Shown here in pieces: positions 42,786 through 50,339 of a stretch of 64,000 nt of DNA. Made by a program: the position numbers and the translations under genes. The notes beneath the pieces were generated by a model, which was not told the DNA's origin, made no database searches, and was given only the letters and a program-made list of their open reading frames with translations. The DNA is from Halorientalis persicus (GTDB taxonomy: Archaea > Halobacteriota > Halobacteria > Halobacteriales > Haloarculaceae): NCBI RefSeq assembly GCF_900110215.1, contig NZ_FOCX01000018.1:18031-82030 (forward strand), given 5' to 3'. How positions within the stretch are numbered: position 1 is the stretch's first letter; the number at the start of each line of letters is the position of its first letter.

Positions 42786-45700
42786 CGAATAATCACTCCT
42801 TCATCCGTCTCCTCAATCTCAAGATCTTGTTGTTCGACAAGACGCTCCAAGCGCCGGTTCAGTTTCTGCCGATCATCCGGGACAATGCCGATTTGATCGA
42901 CATCATCGGGTGTCCGATCACCGACGATCGAAGACAGTTCGTCAAGCCGGGCATCCAACTCAGTCGGTCCGTATTTGACAGCGCTGTCAAGCGGGTCTAA
43001 TTGGGCTATGTCGTCGGTTATCTCAACAATCTCATCTGGGTTGGCATCCCCTGACAGCGTCGCCACGGCATCTTCTATTGTTTCGTACCACTGGTGAAGT
43101 TGGCGCAGTGGCGTGATGTATTCGCCCTCGAAAGCGATGTGAACACCTGCCGGGAGGTCGGTTGCTGGGAGCACCCATGGATGCACCTCAATACGGCTGA
43201 CCAGTTCACGCAGGTTCTGGTCGTCAGCGAACGCGTCCCACGATCGTTCAAGTTCTGGAGCGAGATCTGGAACCAGTTCTCCGGAAAGTGTACTCCACCC
43301 GTCTGTTGTCCACCACTCGCCATCGAACGACGATACATCCGACGAGCGAGAGTCGATCGAAGACTGGGCATCCTTGTCAATCCAGTCGAACTGTCTGTTG
43401 CCAATCGTAAGCACCGCGTCAAGCTGGTGAAGTGTTGAAAGACGACGATTCCAGACGTCAGTAACCTCTTCGATCCACTCACGGGTCTCGTTGGTCTTCT
43501 CAATAACCTCCTCGATGCCGTCGTCTTGTGATTTTATGGTCGAAAGACGGTCGTCGGTAGCGTCGATTTGTTCGGTTAACCGGTCGGCAAACGCAGTGAG
43601 TAATCTAGTGACCTCATCAGTCCGAATGTCGGTGTCGACAACCAACGTAACATCTTCGCGAAGTCCAGCCAGCTTCGATCGGATTTGCTGGTTGGCGTCC
43701 TCGAGGTGAATGAGACCCTCCGCGACAGTTTCAGTCGTCTCCTTGAATTCTCCCTCTTCCAGAAGCTTGCCCAAGTTCGTGCGTGGGAGTAATTTCAACC
43801 TCGTCTCAGAGAGGTTGTCGAGGTTGAGGACAGCCTCGTCTGCCAGTGTATTCCCGTCTTCGTCGATGGGGAGCAGTCGGCCTTCCCGACAGAAGCCCCA
43901 AATAATCGCGCGGAGGGCAGGTCGAGCCTCGTCGTAGAATGGCTTCTCTTCGACGATGCCATCAAGGACAGTAATCATGTTCAGCCCCTCGTCGCGGTCT
44001 TTCAACTGGCGACCAGTGAGAGACATGACGTTCCGCTGAATAGTCTGCTTGCCTTGCCCTCCATTCTGATTCGACGAGGGAACCTGAATCGTCCGTGCCC
44101 ATGCTGGAAGGGGTGCGTCGCTATCGAGTTCGCGCAATTCTCGCAGTCGACTCTCGTCGACCTGAAGCATCATCGGATGGAAGTCAGTAGGATAGGTGAC
44201 GTCCACTGCGACCCGAACGGCATTCGAGAGACCGTTGATATTCGTCCGGTCTTTCACCCTGTAGGACCCGCTCATCATCGCACTGGTCAACTTGCTACGA
44301 ACGGCACTTGCACGGTCCTCGAGATCTCGCTCAACCGCTGGCGGAGTGTCGCGCGTCGCGATTGCATCACGGAGCGCCCACCACTCAACCAACCGATCGC
44401 GCAAGTCTTGGAGACCGTCAGTGTCGATTTCCCAGTACAGCGTGTCCTCGTCTGTTTGTTCGGTATCTGTATCTGGCTGAACACCCTGAATGGCGACATC
44501 GATATCCAGACCGCCCTCAGACACAATACTGGTCTCGAAGGTCGTCCCGTCGAGTTCGAAATGGTATGAGACTGGGAATTCTTCCCCGGACTCGCCATAC
44601 GGAACTGACTCTGGGAAAGGAACGTCCTGGATGAGGTCTTCCCAGAGGTGGTCGTCTATCGTGTTGACCACGGCGTCCCAGTCTGGATTGGCTTCGTTCT
44701 CCTCGGTCTCATCGTAAATGAGACGCTCTTCCTGTGTCGCAAACCGATAGCGAGGTCCACTTTCGTCTTGCGTCGGGCGGATGAATTTCTCAAGCCGATC
44801 CAGTGATTCCTCAACGCGGTTTGTTGTACTAATCCACGATTGACCGTTCAGATCAGACATCACTGCCACTGCGATGTTCCCTTCGGTCAGCGGGACAATT
44901 TCGTACACAGGGCGGAGCAACAGTACCACCTTCGCGACATCAAGATCGAACTCCCGAATCTCACTCACATCCTCATCAACTTCGTCGGCGATGCCAGTCG
45001 TCTCTTCAGCACCCTCAACGACACGCATATCTCGAGGAAGGATTTCACGCAATTCGGGTTCAATTAGCTCGAAGAAATCGACCAGCGTGATAATCTGGTC
45101 TTCCGATCCTTCGTCGACCCAGTCCTCCAACAATCCATGCATGAGTGCGAGAATCGCCCGTGCAGTTCCCGAGAAGATAGACTTCGCTGGATCATTGGCG
45201 TCTCGCCGGAGGTTGAACAGGATTTCAAGGAACAGTGGTGCATGATACGGCAAGAAGGGGTAGAACTCGACGAGGTCTTTGCCGTCAATCTCCCCGAGCG
45301 GTGGCTTCGTGTTCTGCTTGATATCGTTGTAGATGAGCGATTCAGATGGTTTCACATCGGCTTCATCAAGGATACGCCGAACCGCCTCTTCACCTGGTTC
45401 TGACTTCTGGAAGAGCCGGCGTTTAGCGATGTCGCCGACGTGCTTGCTCGGTAGCTGATATCGGTGTGGGAACCGGTCTTTAACGATACTGAAATCAGCG
45501 CCGTGAGCTGCGAATTTCGGTTGGACGTCTTCGATTTTCGCCTGCGCCGTCGCGACGAGTTGGATGTCACCATCACCGATGTCGTCGACGTTTTCAGCGA
45601 GCGTCTGAAGCTCTGTGAGACGCTCGAAGTCGGTCCCGATGAAAAGACTCACTTCGTCGAGCAGGAGAACGAGTTTGACTGGTTCCCCGATCTCCTCTTC

Positions 45701-46528
45701 GCGTTCCTGTCGAAGCGATTCCAACCGACTGACGACCTCCTCTGGATCAATGTCAGATGGCTGGAGGTCAGTATAGCCGTCACGCGTGCCCGTCCTATCC
45801 TTGAACAACTCGGGAAGCACAACATCGGAGAGCGCGCTGTACTGCTGGACATCAGTCCAGATGTTTTCCGACTCCCACTCATATCGAGGTGAGTCCGGCG
45901 TCACCCCGTCGACAACTGCTGCCGCTCGGTCTTGGCGATCCGGCCACGCTTCGGTCGTTTGATACCAGTCCTCGAAGTACGCAACATCAAGCTGGGATGA
46001 CAGCCCAGTAGAAATTGTATCATCGACGCCTGTGAGGAGTGGATTCTGGTGAGCGTGCCGAAGGACAATCTCACTGAAACTGCGTTGCTTCTGACCTTGA
46101 TACTTCAGCAGGTTCACCGAAACGGGGATGATGTGGTAGTCGGAATGAACGGTTTCCCACCGATCGCGCAACGTGTCAAGGTCGCTGCTCGTCGACGCAT
46201 TTGGAACGAGTGCAGTCCAGACGTCGTCGGAGCGGGTCTGGAGCCACTGGGTATCCATCAACCCATCCAGAACGGTCAGCAGATGGCTCTTCCCGCTTCC
46301 GTAGTACCCATAGAGCCAGTAGTTCGATCCTGTACGCATATCCTCGGTCTCTCCGAGCAATCGGTTGATGAAATCCTTGAGGAATTGTTGGGAATCGGCT
46401 GTCACGTGGTACGTGTCGATGGCCTGCTTCCGGTGCCTGTGCCCGTCTTCAGACTGGTCCTCGCGGTCGATACGTACCGATTCCTCGAAATCCTCAGGAA
46501 GGTCTTCGAACCAAGATGCATCAACCAT
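42782..46528 (-). CDS. brxC: BREX ATPase BrxC/PglY, copy 2
   Basis: A 1248-residue ATPase with Walker A in YGYYGSGKSHLLTVL (residues 73-87) and a Walker B-like LVLLLDEVSLFIG. A longer open frame begins 90 bases upstream, but the ATG at 46528 overlaps the brxA stop (TGA) in the coupled ATGA style used by every other junction in this operon, and gives MVDASWFEDL, a typical BrxC start. The C-terminal third has long helices (IRSKLAGLREDVTLV). It is the first of the two ATPases in the operon. Confidence 0.92.
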   Translation of the reverse strand: MVDASWFEDLPEDFEESVRIDREDQSEDGHRHRKQAIDTYHVTADSQQFLKDFINRLLGETEDMRTGSNYWLYGYYGSGKSHLLTVLDGLMDTQWLQTRSDDVWTALVPNASTSSDLDTLRDRWETVHSDYHIIPVSVNLLKYQGQKQRSFSEIVLRHAHQNPLLTGVDDTISTGLSSQLDVAYFEDWYQTTEAWPDRQDRAAAVVDGVTPDSPRYEWESENIWTDVQQYSALSDVVLPELFKDRTGTRDGYTDLQPSDIDPEEVVSRLESLRQEREEEIGEPVKLVLLLDEVSLFIGTDFERLTELQTLAENVDDIGDGDIQLVATAQAKIEDVQPKFAAHGADFSIVKDRFPHRYQLPSKHVGDIAKRRLFQKSEPGEEAVRRILDEADVKPSESLIYNDIKQNTKPPLGEIDGKDLVEFYPFLPYHAPLFLEILFNLRRDANDPAKSIFSGTARAILALMHGLLEDWVDEGSEDQIITLVDFFELIEPELREILPRDMRVVEGAEETTGIADEVDEDVSEIREFDLDVAKVVLLLRPVYEIVPLTEGNIAVAVMSDLNGQSWISTTNRVEESLDRLEKFIRPTQDESGPRYRFATQEERLIYDETEENEANPDWDAVVNTIDDHLWEDLIQDVPFPESVPYGESGEEFPVSYHFELDGTTFETSIVSEGGLDIDVAIQGVQPDTDTEQTDEDTLYWEIDTDGLQDLRDRLVEWWALRDAIATRDTPPAVERDLEDRASAVRSKLTSAMMSGSYRVKDRTNINGLSNAVRVAVDVTYPTDFHPMMLQVDESRLRELRELDSDAPLPAWARTIQVPSSNQNGGQGKQTIQRNVMSLTGRQLKDRDEGLNMITVLDGIVEEKPFYDEARPALRAIIWGFCREGRLLPIDEDGNTLADEAVLNLDNLSETRLKLLPRTNLGKLLEEGEFKETTETVAEGLIHLEDANQQIRSKLAGLREDVTLVVDTDIRTDEVTRLLTAFADRLTEQIDATDDRLSTIKSQDDGIEEVIEKTNETREWIEEVTDVWNRRLSTLHQLDAVLTIGNRQFDWIDKDAQSSIDSRSSDVSSFDGEWWTTDGWSTLSGELVPDLAPELERSWDAFADDQNLRELVSRIEVHPWVLPATDLPAGVHIAFEGEYITPLRQLHQWYETIEDAVATLSGDANPDEIVEITDDIAQLDPLDSAVKYGPTELDARLDELSSIVGDRTPDDVDQIGIVPDDRQKLNRRLERLVEQQDLEIEETDEGVIIR

Positions 46529-47391
46529 CAGTCGTCTTCCTCCTCCTGAATGATCCACGAGTACGACTCGTCGGCCGGCCTGAGTTTGAGACCACCGTGG
46601 AGTTCGACGAATTCCCACGCGTCTGTCTCAGCGGCCCTATTGTAGAGCTCATCCCACCGATTGTTCGGCTGAAACAGGTACTGAAGGCCAATCGGTGACT
46701 CAACCCAATCGTCGCCGTCTTCCTCGTGCGAGTAACCCATCGCGACAAGAAGTGGGGTGGTCCCAAGCGACGGAGGATTCCCAACAACAGCTTGCTGGCT
46801 CTCTAGAACGCCGATATCCCGCATAACCGACCGGAAGCCTTCACACCATCTTTCCGTGGTCGAATCAGCGTAGTCGTACGCTGTCCCGTCAGTGTATTCG
46901 AATTGAGTAAGAAGCGACGTCAGTGTCTTGTTCGAGAAGTCAAGCGCCTCGGGGTGATCCCTCGAAAGCCGTTGGACGTATTCGTGGACGACGTAGCGAA
47001 CGAGCGCGTCGTCAGCAACGAGATATGGGTAAAGTACCTGCGCTTTGTCTCGTACTGTCGCACAAGCATCGAACACAGCGGGTAGATCACGTGGATTTGG
47101 AAGACTGGCGGGGGCGTTCTTGAACCGGGATGTGAGGACACGATAGATTTTCTGTGAACTACCCCTGGTACTGCGGTTCGCACGCCGTTCTTCGAACCAG
47201 ACTTCCTTGACTTGATTCCAGTTTTCCTTGCTTCGATACAGGCGGGCAAGCTCTTCGGCTCGGTTAACGAGAAGCCCGCACATGGTTAGATCCATGTTGA
47301 CTTCTGAAGACGGGAATTGACGGGATAAGGAGGGGAGTTGAGTTTTCCCGCCATCTGAGAGGGATACCATGTGTTGGTGGAAGTCTGCCAT
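46528..47391 (-). CDS. brxA: BREX protein BrxA
   Basis: A 287-residue protein of the DUF1819/BrxA family, first gene of the BREX operon. Family signs are DLTMCGLLVNRAEELARLYR, WNQVKEVWFEERRANRSTRG, and the KIYRVLTSRF helix, followed by the conserved helical core (LVADDALVRYVVHEYVQRL). The ATG at 47391 is backed by a TATA-like element about 19 to 27 bases upstream. Characterised BrxA proteins bind DNA. The stop overlaps the brxC start. Confidence 0.9.
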   Translation of the reverse strand: MADFHQHMVSLSDGGKTQLPSLSRQFPSSEVNMDLTMCGLLVNRAEELARLYRSKENWNQVKEVWFEERRANRSTRGSSQKIYRVLTSRFKNAPASLPNPRDLPAVFDACATVRDKAQVLYPYLVADDALVRYVVHEYVQRLSRDHPEALDFSNKTLTSLLTQFEYTDGTAYDYADSTTERWCEGFRSVMRDIGVLESQQAVVGNPPSLGTTPLLVAMGYSHEEDGDDWVESPIGLQYLFQPNNRWDELYNRAAETDAWEFVELHGGLKLRPADESYSWIIQEEEDD

Positions 47392-47409
47392 CCCACTTTA
47401 TTGTTCGTC

Positions 47410-47418
47410 ATGCTATAG
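47410..47418 (-). promoter_or_regulatory. TATA-like promoter of the BREX operon
   Basis: On the minus strand CTATAGCAT lies 19 to 27 bases before the brxA ATG, fitting a leaderless haloarchaeal promoter. As all seven BREX genes are closely packed, this is probably the main promoter for 18.5 kb. Confidence 0.5.
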
Positions 47419-47490
47419 ACACGCCGTCCGCTGACCTCATGCCGCTGTTATGAAGGATGCTATAGAAAATAAGCCAGATGTTCCGCCTGC

Positions 47491-48093
47491 TTACATGTTG
47501 ACGGACCCCATTTGTAGAAGAAACCCCCCTCGTAGCGGATCAAAATATCCGAGATTTCGTTTTATAAATGATGCCTCCAGCAACTCAATATCTAGCTCAG
47601 AATCTTCTGCGAGAACCGCTCCGCGTAACGTGTATTCTTCAACCAAGGTTGGGAAATCCTCAGAGAACCGGTCTAGATACATAACCAACTGTCCGAACGC
47701 CTCGTGGATGTCGTTAACACCCTCTATACGCTCGTTTCGGGTCTTCACCTCGAAAATATCGATGGTGGTATCTCGAACCATGATGAGGTCAGCACTACTG
47801 GTGTATGCCTGCCGCCCGAAGCCGTGGTTTTGTGAGATATCTTTAGCTGTCGGGAAACCTATCGGTTTCCCATCGTAACGCTCGCTGAGAATGTCGTCTC
47901 GCGACCGGTCAGAATTAATCTCAATGCTAAACGCATTGGCAACCCGCTGGAGTCCGAGCGGAACCTCGGTCTGGATGAACTCATAGGTCGACGGGTCGAC
48001 GTCAGCCTCGGCGATGAACCCCCCGAGTGCCCGCTGCTCGTTCTTGTTAGGCTTGTTGCGGGTTAGCATCGCCACTTCGTCCCAGTCATCCAT
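47491..48093 (-). CDS. PD-(D/E)XK nuclease-like protein
   Basis: A 200-residue protein with ADLIMVRDTTIDIFEVKTRN near residue 115, which gives the D...ExK layout of the PD-(D/E)XK fold, followed by a helix FGQLVMYLDRFSEDFP. It lies upstream of BREX on the same strand, 99 bases from brxA. The preceding gene ends 2 bases before its start, so the two form an operon of their own. It may be a BREX accessory or an independent nuclease module. The N-terminal 80 residues have no recognised domain. GC content drops at its 3' end (47450-47600). Confidence 0.7.
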   Translation of the reverse strand: MDDWDEVAMLTRNKPNKNEQRALGGFIAEADVDPSTYEFIQTEVPLGLQRVANAFSIEINSDRSRDDILSERYDGKPIGFPTAKDISQNHGFGRQAYTSSADLIMVRDTTIDIFEVKTRNERIEGVNDIHEAFGQLVMYLDRFSEDFPTLVEEYTLRGAVLAEDSELDIELLEASFIKRNLGYFDPLRGGFLLQMGSVNM

Positions 48094-48095
48094 CG

Positions 48096-48662
48096 TTAGT
48101 TGTGTTTTCGGAGATCCCGAATGACCTCTTTTCGCCGTTTTTCGGCCTCCGCCTCGGCTACCTGTTCAAAGGCTTCCTCCTGTGCGTCAGCTCGCTCAAA
48201 GAACTCTCGATGTTCGCTGCTGGGTTCGTGGAGAATGCCCTGATCGATCATGTCCTCAAGGAGCCATCGCGCCCGGTCAATGTCACCACTACTGGCGAAC
48301 GCTAACGGGATGTCGAGACATTTCGGAAGTTGCTCAACGTGGTGATTGATGTTGATTTGCTCTTGTCGCTCTCTCCAGGTTGGTCCTTCTAACTCGGCGA
48401 AGAACCGTTGAGCTGTGAATACCTGCAAGTCCGGTGCTTCTTCACGAAACTCGTGTTCTTCGAGCCCGACATAAATGAGGTGTGCCTGGGTGATAGCGTC
48501 CGAAGTCAGACGGTCCTTGTTTGCAACCAAGTACAGTGGCACCTCGAAGTTCTTCATGTATTTAGGATATAACATCTCCACACCATTCATTGTTAGTGCT
48601 TGCGCAGGGCCTTCTTTTGTTATTGGCGCGTCTACTCTTGACCGGCCTGTGCGATGTAGCAC
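48096..48662 (-). CDS. Hypothetical protein paired with the nuclease-like gene
   Basis: A 188-residue protein. The N-terminal part carries strands VPLYLVANKDRL and AHLIYVGLEEHEF and a helix VFTAQRFFAELEG; the C-terminal 60 residues are a long charged helix (RADAQEEAFEQVAEAEAEKR). A shorter start at 48590 (MNGVEMLYPKYMKNF) is possible. It stops 2 bases before the PD-(D/E)XK-like gene. The two probably act together; I do not recognise a family. Confidence 0.65.
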   Translation of the reverse strand: MLHRTGRSRVDAPITKEGPAQALTMNGVEMLYPKYMKNFEVPLYLVANKDRLTSDAITQAHLIYVGLEEHEFREEAPDLQVFTAQRFFAELEGPTWRERQEQININHHVEQLPKCLDIPLAFASSGDIDRARWLLEDMIDQGILHEPSSEHREFFERADAQEEAFEQVAEAEAEKRRKEVIRDLRKHN

Positions 48663-48748
48663 GACATTAGAAGTGTGGTTTCAATTTGATAATGTGGTTA
48701 CTTGATAACGTAGCTCCAGCTTCACCCTTGGAGCTACACTAGTCTGGT

Positions 48749-49165
48749 CTAGTCTGGCTTCTTCAGATGCTGAGACCGCCCGTTGACATATCGGAGGAAA
48801 TGGTCCAGCGAACGCCCCCGTCTATTTGCTGGGTCATCGAACTCACGGATAGATGCTTCGTGTAGTGGATCGTCTACTTTTTTGGCCATCCCAAGGAGAG
48901 ATTTTTTCTGCCCATTGATTTCTTTTGCAGTGTATCCGTCACGGGAAGCGATTTCATCGATATATGCCGTAATAAGTCGGAAATCGTGCGGGTGGATACT
49001 CCCAAGCTTGCCCCCTGCGCGGATATCAGAAACGGTCCAAATCATCTCACATCCGTTGCATCGGACAAATTCGTCACCGTGATGAGATGGTTCGATGGGG
49101 AATCGAGCTCGAAAGAGATTCATACAGCCACAGTCTGGGCACGTCCCTTTGAACTCAGAATCCAT
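48749..49165 (-). CDS. Zinc-ribbon hypothetical protein
   Basis: A 138-residue protein starting at 49165 (MDSEFKGTCPDCGC). A zinc ribbon is formed by CPDC near residue 9 and CNGC near residue 36, followed by a helical domain (HDFRLITAYIDEIASRDGYT) and a basic C-terminus (NGRSQHLKKPD). The start was placed at 49165 because the cysteines follow at normal spacing and the longer frame adds non-conserved sequence. It is divergent from the serine recombinase gene, with 200 bases between. The function is unknown. Confidence 0.7.
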   Translation of the reverse strand: MDSEFKGTCPDCGCMNLFRARFPIEPSHHGDEFVRCNGCEMIWTVSDIRAGGKLGSIHPHDFRLITAYIDEIASRDGYTAKEINGQKKSLLGMAKKVDDPLHEASIREFDDPANRRGRSLDHFLRYVNGRSQHLKKPD

Positions 49166-49288
49166 ACCATCGATTGTGTTGGGATACCGAAAAAACTGGG
49201 GTTGGGCGCAGGATACGAATGGGTGCAAAACGGGCAAGACGCCGTTCGGATGCAGTTGAGTCTGTGAATAATCAGAGAGTCAAGATTT

Positions 49289-49332
49289 CCACAGAAAGGT
49301 AGTGCTTCCTGCGCTCCCGCAGAAAGGTGGTG
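49289..49332 (+). repeat. Two direct 16-base repeats before the serine recombinase
   Basis: CCACAGAAAGGTAGTG (49289-49304) and CCGCAGAAAGGTGGTG (49317-49332) differ at two bases and are spaced 28 bases from start to start. They end just before the TATA box of the recombinase gene, so they may be its operator or recombination sites. Confidence 0.65.
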
Positions 49333-49335
49333 TAG

Positions 49336-49342
49336 TTTATAA
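49336..49342 (+). promoter_or_regulatory. TATA box of the serine recombinase gene
   Basis: TTTATAA lies 24 to 30 bases before the ATG at 49366, the canonical distance for a leaderless haloarchaeal transcript. Confidence 0.65.
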
Positions 49343-49365
49343 GTAAGCCGGCCACCAGAAGAAGT

Positions 49366-50172
49366 ATGTCCGATATCGGGATCTACGCCCGTGTTTCGAC
49401 AGCTGATCAGGATCCCCAACGACAACTCGACGAGCTTCGGGAATTCGTTGAGGATACCTACGACGACCCAGAGGTACATACGTACGCCGACATCATCAGC
49501 GGTACGCAGACAGATCGAGGCGAGGAGTACCAGTGCCTTCGCCAAGACATCGAGGACGATGCTCTGGATGTCGTCGTGGTACACGAACTCTCGAGACTAT
49601 CTCGTCTTGGCGCCGGCGAGATCCACGAGTTTCTCGAGTTCTGCCTCACCAACGAAACCGGCGTCCGAGATCTGGAAGTCGGCCTGGAGATCAGCCTCGC
49701 TGACGACCTCGTCGACCGCGCAGTCAGCCAGCTCATTGCCGGCGTGATGGGCGACCTCGCCCGCGTTGAGCACAAGCAGAAACTCCGCCGAATTCAGTCG
49801 GGCATCGAAGCTGCACAGGATGCCGGTCGCTGGACTGGACGTCCACCAGCCGGCTTCGAGGTCGAGGAGGGATATCTCCGTGTCGATGCCGACGAATTCC
49901 TCACCATTCGCCACGCGCTCGAACGCGTCGAGCAGGGCAATACCTACGGCGAAGCAGCGAACGGCACTCCCGTCGCCGAGTCAACATTGCGAACGCTCCA
50001 CGATCAACGGCGAGACCTCTATTTCTATGCCGAGGCTGCCGACGAGCGGCTGCAAGTTGCGGTGGAGGAACTCGAACCACTGGGAGAGCCGACAGTACCC
50101 GCAGACAGCGACCTACCAGTACAGGAGATTAGGGCAATCGTCCGCGACGAGATTCAACGGCACAAAGAGTGA
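49366..50172 (+). CDS. Serine recombinase (resolvase/invertase family)
   Basis: A 268-residue site-specific recombinase. The catalytic domain begins IGIYARVSTADQDPQRQL, with the nucleophile serine in RVST, then VVVHELSRLSRLG and the long helix QLIAGVMGDLARVEHKQKLR. The C-terminal part (RWTGRPPAGFEV, then FLTIRHALERVEQGNTYGEA) is a small HTH region of the type used by haloarchaeal resolvases. It may resolve or integrate the mobile unit it belongs to. Two direct repeats and a TATA box lie directly upstream. Confidence 0.93.
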   Translation: MSDIGIYARVSTADQDPQRQLDELREFVEDTYDDPEVHTYADIISGTQTDRGEEYQCLRQDIEDDALDVVVVHELSRLSRLGAGEIHEFLEFCLTNETGVRDLEVGLEISLADDLVDRAVSQLIAGVMGDLARVEHKQKLRRIQSGIEAAQDAGRWTGRPPAGFEVEEGYLRVDADEFLTIRHALERVEQGNTYGEAANGTPVAESTLRTLHDQRRDLYFYAEAADERLQVAVEELEPLGEPTVPADSDLPVQEIRAIVRDEIQRHKE

Positions 50173-50306
50173 GACAGTATCTGGGTCCCAGAAATTGTCT
50201 GTATCTGCGCCTCTTCAAAGCTTTGTCTGTTCTTGTCACCACCTTCGTCACGCTATTAGTCAATAGACAAATCTGAGTCAAGAACATAAGAGATGAGGTT
50301 ACACAG

Positions 50307-50330
50307 CGCCGGCCCAGCGTTGTGCCGGCG
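50307..50330. terminator. Hairpin between convergent genes, candidate terminator
   Basis: CGCCGGC, a 10-base loop, and GCCGGCG form a 7-pair GC stem. It sits 10 bases after the stop of the SF1 helicase gene on the minus strand and about 135 bases after the recombinase stop on the plus strand. There is no strong T-run, so its role as a terminator is a guess from position. Confidence 0.4.
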
Positions 50331-50339
50331 TCCTCGAAC

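Noticed and set aside
46529..46618. Longer N-terminus for the second BrxC
   Set aside because: The extra 30 residues are out of character and overlap the brxA end in another frame; the ATG at 46528 matches the coupled style of the operon.
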